From NCBI GenBank assembly GCA_900312665.1, contig ONZQ02000010.1, forward strand, positions 186,001-250,000: a stretch of 64,000 nucleotides of DNA, in the 5' to 3' direction. Below, piece by piece: positions 35,787 to 47,445 of this stretch. The position numbers were made by a program, and so were the translations under genes. This stretch comes from Cephalotrichum gorgonifer (taxonomy: Eukaryota; Ascomycota; Sordariomycetes; Microascales; Microascaceae). Below the pieces are notes generated by a model. The model was not told the DNA's origin, searched no databases, and was given only the letters and a program-made list of their open reading frames with translations. Numbering within the stretch: the first letter of the stretch is position 1; each line of letters begins with the position of its first letter.

Positions 35787-37058
35787 TCAAGCGGGTTCGA
35801 GCAGACCCAGCAGCTCGTCTCCATTCCCGGCATGGGCCTTCTGGAAGTAGAACGAGTACTTGTTTTGAATGAAGTCCATTAGGCTCTTCGCCTCCTCAAG
35901 ATTCCCAATCAGGCCTAAGTGGTTGACCGTATCAACGCCCATCATGGCCTCTCTCCTCAGCCGCTCCACCGGGATGTCCTTCTCCCTCTTCTTCGTCTGG
36001 CCGAAGTAGTCGAGAGCCCTGTCGTGCGTCGGCGTGGCGGGGTGGTGGAGGTGGAGATGCGCCACCGGCAGCTTGGTGTGAGACGTGTACAAGTAGTCAG
36101 CCACGCCTAGATACGCGTCGAAGAGCGAGGCCGAGGGGGACGGTTTCTGCCAAGCGAGGAACGTCGCCCGCCACGCGACGTCTCTCCAGGCCCTGACAAG
36201 GAGATGACCGTGGCGTGGATCGTCACGGTACGTCTCGCTGGCTTGTATGATGGACTCGAAAGCGCTGTCAACGCACTCGACGCCCATGGCCTTCGACTGC
36301 ACGAGCAGCAGGAGAATATGTCTCGCCGCGGCGAACGATTCCTTGCTGTGCACTTCACTGCTGGACATGAGTCTCGTAAGCCAGTCCCAGATGACGACAT
36401 CTTTGCCCTCGGCCACGAGGAACGGCATCAACGCGCCCACGAAGGTGGGATGGTGCGTAAATTCGAATGTGCGCATCATCCCCGACGATCGTAGCCAGCC
36501 TAGCACCCTGTCGCTGACGTTGAAACCCAGAAACCTCCCATTACTTGCGGATTGCTGGTCGTCCAAGAACGGGCTGCCCGAGTCCCCAAGCATGCTCTTC
36601 TTTGCCTTCAGACACCCCGTGGCGATTGGCACTGTCATCAGGCCCTTCGATACCGCCTCGTCAAACACATCCATTGGGTCCCGTTTCGAGGCGGGCTTTT
36701 GAGTAAGTCGAGGCGCGGGCCGGAAGAGAGGACTCGAAAGGATGGAGGCCATATGATGATCGGTTGGTCGGCGGCGAGGCGGGCCATCTGCGCCGTTCGT
36801 CACTACATCGCTTTCGGCATCTGTCGATGGGGGGGTACTCCTCCCCTGGGATTCGCCAGTAGGAGAGTGGGCCAAGGAGGAGGCAGCGGGCTGCGAGACA
36901 GGCCAGCCATGCTCTTTATCTAGGTTGTTCCTGAAGGATGTGGTGACGGCATCGAGAAATCGCTGGGTTTGTTGGCGGGTGAGGGGGTCGGGGTGGTTGA
37001 TGGCTCGGTGAAGGATCGATGGGTTGAGTTTGATTCGAAGGGACTTAGTGGTCAGCAT
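35787..37058 (-). CDS. Uncharacterised fungal protein, possibly mitochondrial
   Basis: Single exon, 423 residues. The N-terminus (MLTTKSLRIKLNPSILHRAI) is basic and free of acidic residues for its first 20 residues, compatible with a mitochondrial presequence. Residues ~60-110 are disordered; the C-terminal two thirds is rich in amphipathic helices with paired aromatic/Leu positions (for example DVVIWDWLTRLM and HILLLLVQSKAMGVE), suggesting a helical-repeat fold of the kind found in fungal mitochondrial expression factors. That reading is inference; I do not recognise a named domain. The reading frame is intact with strong GC bias at third positions, so the gene itself is well supported. Confidence 0.75.
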   Translation of the reverse strand: MLTTKSLRIKLNPSILHRAINHPDPLTRQQTQRFLDAVTTSFRNNLDKEHGWPVSQPAASSLAHSPTGESQGRSTPPSTDAESDVVTNGADGPPRRRPTDHHMASILSSPLFRPAPRLTQKPASKRDPMDVFDEAVSKGLMTVPIATGCLKAKKSMLGDSGSPFLDDQQSASNGRFLGFNVSDRVLGWLRSSGMMRTFEFTHHPTFVGALMPFLVAEGKDVVIWDWLTRLMSSSEVHSKESFAAARHILLLLVQSKAMGVECVDSAFESIIQASETYRDDPRHGHLLVRAWRDVAWRATFLAWQKPSPSASLFDAYLGVADYLYTSHTKLPVAHLHLHHPATPTHDRALDYFGQTKKREKDIPVERLRREAMMGVDTVNHLGLIGNLEEAKSLMDFIQNKYSFYFQKAHAGNGDELLGLLEPA

Positions 37059-38559
37059 CGTGGGCTATGAGTGAGCATTATGCTGCAGCTGCGATCATTC
37101 CGTAATAGCAGTGGCATGAAGAGGGTTCGGCCGTGGGATGAAGCTGTATCCGTCGCGAACATGGCCTCACTACGCTGCGTGCTATCTGTGCTATCAGGCC
37201 ATTCTAAGTCACGTGGACAAGATGCTTGTCAGCTTGGAATTAGCTAATCGGGCCCCACCTCACCCCCATCCCATGCCGTCACGCGGTTCCCCCCCAGTCG
37301 GTGGTAGTCGTCGTCTGTCTATCAGGTGATGCAACCCCAAACTCTGTTTTTCGGGGATTGGGAGCTTCTAATCTATCCTTGAGCTCTATTGGTCGCGTGG
37401 ACTGGATCCTCCGCCCTACAAGTACAACCACTTCGTACTCGTCATTACATTGGTCCTCAACTACGATATTGTAGAATGGCCAAGTATTACTAGCAACATG
37501 CGAGCGTTTGCATCGCATTGATATTAAGATTTAAAAGAGCCGTCACCTGGACTTCTGACTGTCGCTATATCTTGCTAAAAAAAAAATACGCGTCCAAGGC
37601 TGGTTTGTATTCAGGCGTTTGATGCGTACTAGTACCCTTGCAAGTATACTTTACTTGTACTTGCTATTTTAGTAGTGCCCTCCTTCCCGATGCACTCTCA
37701 CAGGGGCGCGCGCACATGCCTCAAGTCGCCGCATCGGGTCAACATATAATACCAATTCTCTAGCAAAGTACTCCATACTTGTTCTGCTGTCTTTTGTTAT
37801 TATTATTAGATTTGGCTGGAATTCTGTCCGCCATGTCTCATGCTTGGGTCCCTACTTGTATATGTTGTAATACGATATACGGAATGATGGGAGTGACGAG
37901 TACGAATACTCGCTCCTGTAAAGGTCGAGTGGTAGGTCCAGGTAGGCCGCGAGAGCTGCGTCCAGCACCAGGTACCGCAAGGGTAGAAATGGTACTTACA
38001 GCCTGCCTCTTTCCGCCTGACACCTACAAGGACCCTTGTGGGTATTGTTCTAACTGCAAATTTGGGCGAAAGTACTGCTAAAAAGCAGTAAAAAATGGTA
38101 GGGAGATACCTCCCTTGTCTCGTGACCCACCCCTTTTCAGCCCAAAAGTATACTTCCGTCCTTGGAGGTATCCACCGCACAGACTCAAGGTTGACTAGGT
38201 ACCTAGGCAGGTCTTCCAGCACCGTGTGGACGAGTATCTTGGACTTTTGCCTCTTCAAGCGTCAGCCTCCTGAGGTGTTCACTTTTTCTTCCTTCCATCC
38301 CCCCAAGTCCACACCACATCTCAACACTACCACCATCTCATTGCCATCACCGAATTCCTTGATCCTCGTCGACCTTGTGTCGCATATCCTGCCGGTGTAT
38401 TTTTTTATACGCCTCCCCGCGACTGTCGGTCTCCGACTTCGATCGTCGAATCCCATTTTGGACGCGAAGTCTCGAAACCGTGTGCAGGAACGAACTGGGC
38501 CTCGTGCACTACCTTCCCCCCCTCTCCTCCATTTTCCATAACAATCTACCTCGTTCATA
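37059..38559. other. Divergent promoter region, unknown gene / DEF1
   Basis: 1.5 kb with no gene. It is rich in palindromic words: GTACTAGTAC at 37626-37635, AAGTATACTT at 37642-37651 and GAGTA-CGAA-TACTC near 37898-37911. The 300 bp before DEF1 is CT-rich leader. Confidence 0.55.
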
Positions 38560-41500
38560 ATGTCTGAGGTAACTACCAGGTCTGGCGCCTCTCGGGGAAG
38601 AGGCTCCAGCCGCGGTGGCAGGGGTGGCTTCTCTAACCGCGGAGGTCGCTCGAGTGGCAAGCCTAACGGCGACGCAAACGACTCATCTACTCCTTCCGCA
38701 TTCGACGAGGATGGAGACATTGTACAACTGAGGAAGCTCTACGGGTCCAAGGTGGCTCCGATCAAGGACATGTTCCAGGGTTGGTCCGATGTCGACATTC
38801 TGTATGCCCTACAGGAGACGGACGGCGACGAGAACTTGGCCGTGGAACGGATTGCTCATGGTAAGTCATTCTCTCAGCTTCGAGCTTGTCAATGTTTTGG
38901 CCGCTAGATTTTGCGCGGTACACTCGCGTCTTGTGCATTTCGCACGAAAACAGACCTCGATAACCATCCACCGCGACGAGAAACTTACTTTTTCCGATTT
39001 TAGGCGCCGTCGCTCAATGGGGCGAGGTTTCGAAGCCCAAGAAGACAGCGCGCGCGAAGGCCAAGGAAACTCCCAGTATATCCCAGACCACAGATCATGG
39101 AAGCAACAGGCCCTCGCGTGGCGGTCGGATCGTGTCGGAGAGCGGTCGCGGTCGCGGCCGAGGCGCTGACAGGGGCGGCCGTGCCCGGGCTCGCTCGACT
39201 CACCCCGCCACAAACGGCGCCCGTAAAGAGACTACGAACCTGTCTGTACCTACCGAAGATTCAACTGCCTGGGATTCCCAGAAGAGCAGCGACGCCGTCG
39301 AACCCCCCAAGTTGCCCACTGAGGCGCCTGCCGACCAGCCGGCTGCTATACCAGAGGTCCCCCAGGCCGCCGCATCTTCAGCTCCCAAGACCTGGGCGAG
39401 CATGCTCAGGCAGTCCACCGCTCCGAAGGTCGTTCCCAAGCCAAAGGAACTCCCCATTGAAAAGCCGGCGGAGGCTCTCGAACCGCTTCCGTCCGCAGGC
39501 GCAGCTGCTCCGGAAACAGAGGAGGCTCCCGAACCCGCGCCCGAAGCCGAGCCCATCGAACCATCCGTGCAAGCACAAGAGCTTCCTCCTGCACCTGCTG
39601 CTGAGCTACCCCCCAAGGCTCCGCTAACCGAATCGAACCTCGACCAAGTCGATGACACCTCTGGCCCGGCCCCGACTGATACCGCCGCTAGCACCGCTGC
39701 CGACTCTTGGACACCTGTGCCTTCCGACGCGAAGGCCGCTGCCACACCCATCGCTCCTTCTCAACAAACGACCCAAACACAACCGCCGCCTGCGGTGCCC
39801 GCCGCTGCTGGATTCGCTGCGGTTACTCCTAAAATACCTGCTGGACGACCCCAGCATTACCAGCGCCGTATCCTCGACCAGGAGGAGGCAGTGCGGATGC
39901 CCGGCAACCGAGAGGTTGATCGTGCCGCCGTCCAGTTCGGTGCTTTCTCGCTCAGTGGAACTGACGATGACATTGATGGCGAACGTGAGGAGGCTGAAAC
40001 AAGGGCGCAGCCGCCCGCCGACTCTCCCATCTCCCACCCTCGCGCCTCGCTCCCTCCCGCTTCGCAACCCCATGGCGTTGCCGAACCTCTTCCCTCTCAG
40101 AAGGCTCCCACCCCTACCGCCCCGGTAGCTGCTCCTACCGGTAAGATGGCACCTCTCCCATTTCCGTGTAGTCGCGATGACGAGCTAACAGTTTATATAG
40201 CCCCCGCTGCGCAAATTCAGGCTCAGCAAGCGGCCGCCGCTCCCCAAGGTATGCAGACACCATCTTCTTAGACCAATGATTCGTCTAGTCGCTAACGTGT
40301 TCCTTTTCTCCTCTGCAGCTCAGCCCGCGACACAGGCTACGCAATCATTTGGTCGCTTCGGCCACGCCGCCCAAGAGGGTGCTCCCGGTTTCGGGGGTCT
40401 GAACCAGGGCGCCGCCCCGGCCTCGACTCAACAACAGTTCGACGCCTTCCAGGCTCAGCAGCAAGCCCAGCAGCAGGCATCCCAGATGCCCCATTCGGCT
40501 GGGGCATTCAGCTCCGCTCCCGGCGACTTCTCGTCTTACTACACGGCTGATCAACACAATCGTCTCCCCTACAACTACTACGGCCAACAGTACGGCCAAC
40601 ACCAACAGCAAGAAGCCGCGGGCGCGGCCCAACAGGCCCAGGCCCAGCGCTCATTCAGCGGCTATACGAACCCGTCTCAGCCCGATAATCTGAGCCAATA
40701 TCCTCAGAGCGGCGTCGGAGCGCTCCACAACCAGTCGCGATTCGGCGGTGTGGCAGCCGACCCGCAGACCAGTGGTCACACCACCCCCAACCCTCCCACG
40801 CAGGCACAGGGTCAGCAACAGCCAGGCGGCCAGGCGGCGGCGACGGCGTCCCAGCCACAGTCGCATGGGCAGCAGAACTACCCGTACAGCAGCCACCCCT
40901 ACTTCAACAACCCGTACTACCACTCGTACTATGCTCAGGCGTACGGCCAAGGCTACGGAGGCTCCCCGTACAGCAAGGGGGCCGGTGCCTATGGTGCACC
41001 GTATAACATGCCCCCCCAGGCGCCCTACGACCACAGCTCGTCGCCAGCGGCGGGCTTCCAGTCGCTCCAGCGAGAGAACAACGGTGCCAGCTCGGGTCTC
41101 AGCGACTACGGCCGCGGAAGCAGTGCCCAGTCTGGTCACCAGGCGGGACTTGGCGGAAGCTCCTTCGGGGGCATGCATGACTCGACGTTTGGGCGCGGCC
41201 CTTCGTCTTTCCAGTCCCAGGGTGCACCGGGATTTAACGCCCAGTCGCAGAGCGCCGCTCCCTCTTCCGCCAATGATGAGTTGAAGCCCTACGGGGACTC
41301 GAAGACCACGGCGGGCCCTTCGCCGTCAATCGGGGGAGCGCGTCCCGGGTCGGCAGCCAACAATGCGCCCACGGGCCAGAGCGGAATCCCCCCGCAGTCC
41401 AACGCGCAGATGGGCTACGGCGGCTACCCTAGCCACCTCCAGCAGGGCCTCCACGGAACGGGCGGGTACGGCGCGAGCGCCGCCGGGCAGCACGGCAGCA

Positions 41501-41634
41501 GCCCCTACGGCTCGTACGGACAGCAGGGCCAGGGCGGGTTTGGCGGCGCTGGATTCTACGGCGGTGGGCAGCAGCAGCAGCAAGGACAGCAGCAGCCCCA
41601 ACGCGGTGGCTGGGGAGGGAACTACAACCACTAG
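38560..41634 (+). CDS. DEF1: RNA polymerase II degradation factor Def1
   Basis: Exons 38560-38860, 39004-40140, 40201-40248 and 40319-41634, phases consistent, 933 residues. An Arg/Gly-rich start is followed by a CUE domain (about residues 55-100: IVQLRKLYGSKVAPIKDMF ... DILYALQETDGDENLAVERI). A Pro/Ala/Glu-rich central region follows, then a Gln/Tyr/Gly/Asn-rich prion-like C-terminal half (from about residue 500) ending in Gly-Trp-Gly-rich sequence. Layout and length match fungal Def1, which in yeast recruits the elongin-cullin ligase to stalled RNA polymerase II for ubiquitination after DNA damage, and whose Gln-rich part keeps it cytoplasmic until processed. The 16-codon third exon is in frame on both sides, so its skipping would lose 16 residues only. 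Confidence 0.9.
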
Positions 41635-44600
41635 AAGGACGGTGCCCGACCGGATCACCGCGGGAGTAAGCCGGGACGACGCAGGAACCGAAGGTCGGGC
41701 TCGCCCCGGCATGGAATCAGGCGGAGGTCCGAGATGGATTGAGCCTCGTCTCGGTCTGTGTATCACTGGCTCTGAGGGGTGGATGAACAATGGGATACGG
41801 AAGACTGTGGGAGGCGGAGGGTAGGGGAGGTATCTCAATATGCACCGAGGGGGACGCATCTCGTCTCTCGCGGAACCCATTTGCCCTCGTGTTCTTTTAT
41901 CAAAATCTCATACTTATTCTCGAGTGTTCTTTATTCTCTGCTCTTTTTTCTTTGTCATTGTTCTCTCTCGCTCTCTGTTTCGGGGCTGGGGTATGGTAGG
42001 CCAGGTCTCTTTTTTTGTTGTCTTTTTTTTTATTAATCGTTGTGCGAAAGAAAAGTCCTTCCTAATGAAGCGGGAAGGGGAAAGAAACGGCTTAACGTGG
42101 GTTTGGGGCGGTCGATAGGTTGAAATTCAAATTTGGCATGGTGTGTGCATCCGCTCTTACTACTGTTGTTTCTTGTGAAATTTGGCTAAGGCGCGTGTTG
42201 TAAACCTGGGGCGGAAGGTATGTGTAGTGGGGTGGCAGCGGGCTTGGCGGTATGTTCTGGGGGAGAAGACGAGCCGGTTTGACATATTACGGGTTGAACT
42301 GCTGTTCTCGCCCCACATCCCATTCCCGGGCCAGCACTCGGTTGTTGGCTCGGGAAGGGCGCGGACGACACGGGAGCCAAGGACGCTCGACGTTTGATGG
42401 AACGGGGCGCTGTCAGAAAGCGCCAAGGGTCCGGGGCCTATCCCGGGAACGGAGCCGTGGTGGAGAGGAGAGTTCGGTATTCGGTGAGGGTAGGACCTTG
42501 GCGTTGACCTGGCGTGAGATCTGGAGGCTCGTTTTGTATTATATATACAACGATGAGTGCTTGAGAGGGGATGGGTGGGTAGTGGTGGTGTCGATGGGTG
42601 AGAGGCAAACTACCCAGTAAGTTCCAGCGGCGCTGCTCTTGTCCTACCCTTACAGAGAAAAGAGGGGGGGGCTTGCAAGGTCCGCAAGAAGCTGCCTGGC
42701 TGACTGGCCCTGATCTCGTCTGTCTGGGTCTTTCTCGGTACATATTGAGAAAAGGGATGAGGCAAATCGAGGGAAACTAGCTCAATCTACTTCCAAGGAG
42801 GGAGGGCAGTCGCCCCGACCAATATACCGCGGTCAATGGATAGCACGAGCGAAGCCCACTACTCGCCACCCACCACTCCAACCTGACGCGTCGCCTTTAA
42901 TATATCGCGACGAAGGGTGGGGTGCCCTTTTTTGCCGGGGGAGATGGTGGGACCGGTGACGTCCGGGATTGGTGGGGGCGGACCGTGGATATTGCGGGGG
43001 GTGGGCCTCGGGAATGGAGTCCCGGCATCCGTTTGCATTTCCCGGAGGAGGAAGCGAAGCTGAGAATGTTCTGTTGGGGGGCCCGTCGCGAACGGTCGAG
43101 GGCCGTGGTAGAGGGGGACGAAGATGGGGGGCATTCTCGGGGGGGGACGGGCGGGGTAGGTAGGCCTAAGCAGGTTCAAGCTCCCAGTTGATTTGGACCC
43201 CGAGAACTGATTGGATCCCGAATTGATTATGACCCCCTTTTCGTTCCGGGGGTTATACCTCCGCATGGTTTTCCACGACTCACCGTTGAGTAAGTTACCA
43301 CCTTGATAAAATCCATGCTTATACGTCTCACACACTCATATTCATACTTCTTCAGATCCTCATATTCATATTCATATTCACGCAGCTTCAGGGATCAAGT
43401 GACGACAAAATGAACAAGCTCGGGTACGATATGGTTATCGGTGTGTTCATCTCGCTACCCCGAAATGAGATCAACGTACCATTTCAATTTAATTGCAGAT
43501 GACTGACCTCCTCGACGCAGGCAGTCTTCCTCCCTGTTCATTAATCCGCTCTCTGTGTCGTGTTACCATCCCAGAAAAAAGGGGGGGAGGACGAGATCTC
43601 CGACCGGTACTGGGCCACCCTCCATGACAAAAAGGTTCCTGTTACTTTACAACTACATTGGTCCCTGAGCCACGATTGTTGGCTTCACCCCTCCTCCCCG
43701 CCAAAGGCCTCACAGCCTTGGGGACACCTGGAAGGAGAGAAACTGGCGTTGGAACGACAGGTCAATTCAGACATCAAGAAGCATGGGCTCACCGAGGGGA
43801 CAAGGCTAGTCTCCACTCTCGGCAGGATCCCTCGGAAGTTCGCTTACTTCCCTGACGTGTCGGTGCCGGCATGAAATGGGACTTGGGAGGCGGGGCGCCC
43901 GGCCCTTTTCCGAGTTCACTACACGAGAAGGGGGGCCGCCCCAGTTTTTCCCACGGCCCATGTAAAGTTACAGCGGCACAGTATCCGGCTTGACTGCTCC
44001 GCTCTCAACGACCGCTCATCGCGCACCAGCAATTCTCTCGAGAGCCGTGCGATCCGGTTATAAACACCCCGCCAAGTATCTCTGTTCCTTCTCTCTGGTT
44101 GTGTGACCACCCCCCGACACCCCCCCCCCTTTCCTTTTCCCCCCTTTTCTTGTACATGAGTTCTTCCTTCTGATGTACTGACGACAAAGCTAGCCCCTGG
44201 CGCCCACCTTCCCCGATCTAACGTTGTGATACACAACATCTGGGGTGCAGAGCCGATGGTCCCCCCGTTCTTCAGGATCTTGACTTTATCTCCCGATACC
44301 CCTGCTAGCCGCCGGGATCATCCGTCCGTGAGAAGGAGGCAAATCTCCAGGGCCCAGGCACCGCCCCCTCCTCGCTACCTCGGGGGATCGCGAGAGGGTG
44401 TGCCTGTGCTACCCTTCCCCCCTGTAGAACCTTCTCTGCTTGGAGATCCCGATTTGCGGATGGGAGGCATGCTCCCCCGCCTTTGGAAGATCCGGCGCGG
44501 AGTCCTTGGTTAAAGTGCTAATCAAGATCGTTATGGTCCAGCCCACCCCGTGGTGATATATATCGGGACTCGGGCCTTGGGGGATATGAAGCTGCAAATG

Positions 44601-44846
44601 AAGTTCGGGCGGTCATACCCCGTTTGGACAAGGAGGCTTGATTGCAAGTGCGGAGAAGGGTGCCCGCCACCTCGTCGACCTAGACGAGAGCCCCTCCTCT
44701 CGTCCCCTATAAAAGGGGGCATGCTGCTCCTGTCCCACGTCCGTACTTGTGATCCAAGTCGCACGAAACACTCCTAGAATCTCCCTAAGTCTCTTCGAAG
44801 CCCTTGTACCCCCCCTTTTGCAAACCCTACCCAGTTTCTGCCCACC
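41635..44846. other. Intergenic region upstream of second GH7 gene
   Basis: 3.2 kb without a recognised gene. (CATATT)n-like repeats lie at about 43345-43378. CTGGGG words fitting the CreA consensus are at 44240-44245 (+) and 43944..43939 (-), possibly part of the cellulase promoter. A 105-residue frame at 43560-43874 is not convincing. Confidence 0.5.
44708..44714 (+). promoter_or_regulatory. TATA box of second GH7 gene
   Basis: TATAAAA 133 bp before the ATG at 44847, matching the position of the TATA box in the first GH7 gene. Confidence 0.65.
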
Positions 44847-46862
44847 ATGGTGACCTTCGCTGCCACCCTCGGCCTCTTGGCCTCGATGGCTGCCGCGCAG
44901 CAGGTTGGTACCGAGCAGACGGAGACGCACCCCAAGATGTCCTGGTCGAAGTGCTCTGGCAGCGGTGGATCCTGCCAGTCCGTCAGCGCGGAAGTCGTGA
45001 TTGATAGTGAGTTCACAACCCTCAACCCTTAGCCCTCAGTCTCTCTCACCTTACTCCACCCCCCCTTCCTTTTTTCTTTTACTCCCACCCCCCCGGGTCT
45101 CTGTGTCCCTACTTTGCCTGTATGGTGTCTCGGCGTAAGAGTTCGACACTGACAGGCGCCGCTATTCCCCAGGCAACTGGCGCTGGCTCCACAACGTGGA
45201 CGGCTACGACAACTGCTACGATGGCAACGAGTGGGTAGAGTCCATTTGCAGCACCGCAACCGACTGTGCCGAGAAGTGTGCCATCGAGGGCGCCAACTAT
45301 GGCACCACCTACGGCGCCTCGACGTCGGGCGACGCCCTTTCCCTCGGGTTCGTCACTGAGCATGAGTACGGCAAGAACATCGGCTCTCGCTTCTACCTCA
45401 TGGCGGGCGCAGACAAGTACCAGATGTTCACGCTCCTGGGTAATGAGTTCACCTTTGACGTCGACCTCTCGACGGTCGAATGCGGGCTCAACGCCGCACT
45501 GTACTTCGTTGCCATGGAGGAGGACGGCGGCAAGTCCAGCTACCCCTCGAACGCCGCTGGCGCCAAGTACGGCACGGGTTACTGCGATGCCCAGTGCGCG
45601 CGTGACCTCAAATTCGTCGGTGGAAAGGTGAGAGTTTAAACCCTGGGATAGATCCTTGGATTTCCCTACGTACCCCCCCCCCCCCCCCGTTTTTTTTTTC
45701 CTTCAAAAAAAGAGAGAACATGGGCTTACAGATGAATTACCTAGGCCAACGTCGAGGGCTGGAAGCCCTCTGAGAACGACGCCAACGCCGGTGTTGGTCC
45801 GTACGGCGCGTGCTGCGCTGAGATCGACGTCTGGTAAGCATTGCCTACCCCTTTATCCTAATTGCCTTTTGAACTTGGAAGCGAGGGCGGAGCGCAGAAC
45901 ATGGACAATGGCGCTGACAGGGACGAAACGAACAGGGAATCCAACAAGGAATCCTTCGCGCTTACCCCTCACCCGTGCGAGAACAACAACTACCACGTCT
46001 GTGAGACCGACAACTGCGGTGGCACCTACTCCGACGACCGCTTCGCCGGCCTCTGCGACGCGAACGGGTGCGACTACAACCCGTACCGCCACGGCAACCA
46101 CGACTTCTACGGCCCTGGCATGACGGTCGACACCAACAGCGTCTTCACGCAAGTTTCTCCTTCCCCTATCTCCCTTCGCGTACAGGCACCCCATACTAAC
46201 CCGTCCCAACCAGCGTCGTCACCCGCTTCGAGGAGAACAAGATGTCCCAGTTCTTCGTCCAGAACGGTCAGAAGATCGAGATCCCCGGATCGACCTACGA
46301 GGGCCTCCCGGCCTCCGCGGACCTCACCCCGGAGTTCTGCACCGCCACCCCGAAGCTCTTCGACGACCGCAACCGCTTCGACGAGGTCGGAGGCTGGCCC
46401 CAGCTCAACGCCGCGCTCGCCATCCCCATGGTGCTGGTCATGTCCATCTGGGACGACGTACGTTCTTTCCCGCTTGCTCCCCCCTTTCTTCCGTCATTTT
46501 CCCTGCTTTTTTTTTTCTTGGCGATGATCATGGTCCGGGATCTAATGAGCGTTTCTTCTCTCGCAGCACTATGCCAACATGCTCTGGCTCGACTCCACCT
46601 ACCCCCCCGAGAAGGAGGGCCAGCCCGGCGCTGCCCGTGGCCGGTGTCCCGCGGACTCTGGCGTCCCATCCGAGGTCGAGGCCTCCATTCCCGACGCGTA
46701 AGTAACCTCACTGAGTTCATCCCCACTCTTATCCCTCTTCCAGCCCCCATTCCTGTCACCCATGACTATTACTGACAAGTTTCTTCTCTCTCTCCACTTT
46801 ACAGAAAGGTCGTCTGGTCCAACATCCGCTTCGGACCCGTCGGATCTACCGTCGACGTCTAG
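44847..46862 (+). CDS. GH7 cellulase (cellobiohydrolase-like), no CBM
   Basis: Seven exons, 44847-45006, 45173-45627, 45745-45833, 45936-46148, 46214-46457, 46567-46697 and 46805-46862; 449 residues. A signal peptide (MVTFAATLGLLASMAAA) precedes QQVGTEQ. The catalytic motif reads CCAEIDVW then ESNK: Glu ~231, Asp ~233, Glu ~236, with an intron between the Trp and the acid/base Glu. The protein ends at GPVGSTVDV, with no linker or CBM1. Loop-forming blocks shared with the 30-kb paralogue suggest an exo-acting enzyme rather than an open-cleft endoglucanase, but this is inference. The fourth intron must start with GC (GCAAGT at 46149) to restore the frame. A C15-plus-T10 tract lies in the second intron. 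Likely co-regulated with the CBM1-bearing paralogue. Confidence 0.94.
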
Positions 46863-47445
46863 ATCTACCCATCCCCCTTCTCCTCTTCCTCCCCCATCGC
46901 GTCCCAGGCGGGGGTTGGTTGGGGGGTGTCGTGGCAGGATCGGTTTGTGGTTTTTTCTTTTGGCCCTTCAGTCTGTTGTCGAGAAAGGTTTTTATTCTTC
47001 TTCGTCTGTATGGGGAATCATCTCCTTTACGCTCGACTTTTTATCGTATATAGTAAGAAATGGCGGTTTGGTGATGAATGTCCTGTTTCATGAACGAGCC
47101 CGAACTGGAAACTATACTACGAGGTTTGTTGGTGGGGGATGTACTAGTGATACTCAGTCGGATATCACTGTAGCATCTTGCAAGGAAAGAAATAGAGTAG
47201 ATCAAGTATTTACGGCTCCTGGACTTGGTCTTTGGTCATGTTGAATTTGATACTACAAAAGGGGAGGGAGGGAGTTCCTCTCCTTCCGAGTTTTGCGGCC
47301 CCCCCCCCTTTCCCCTCTTCCCGGGAGGAAACACGACAAAGTAGGCTATATCCTCGTGGGAATCATTAAACGAGGCTCATAACTCATAGCTCATCCCAAA
47401 GCACAAAGTCCAATCTCACGTCTCTGGTCCGACCACGCCAGAGAC
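46863..47445. other. Convergent 3' spacer
   Basis: No gene visible in 583 bp; it holds the 3' flank of the GH7 gene and of the minus-strand F-box-like gene. Confidence 0.5.

Noticed and set aside
43560..43874. 105-residue plus-strand frame upstream of the second GH7 gene
   Set aside because: Weakly protein-like end, but no splice signals, domain or start context; lies in the likely cellulase promoter.
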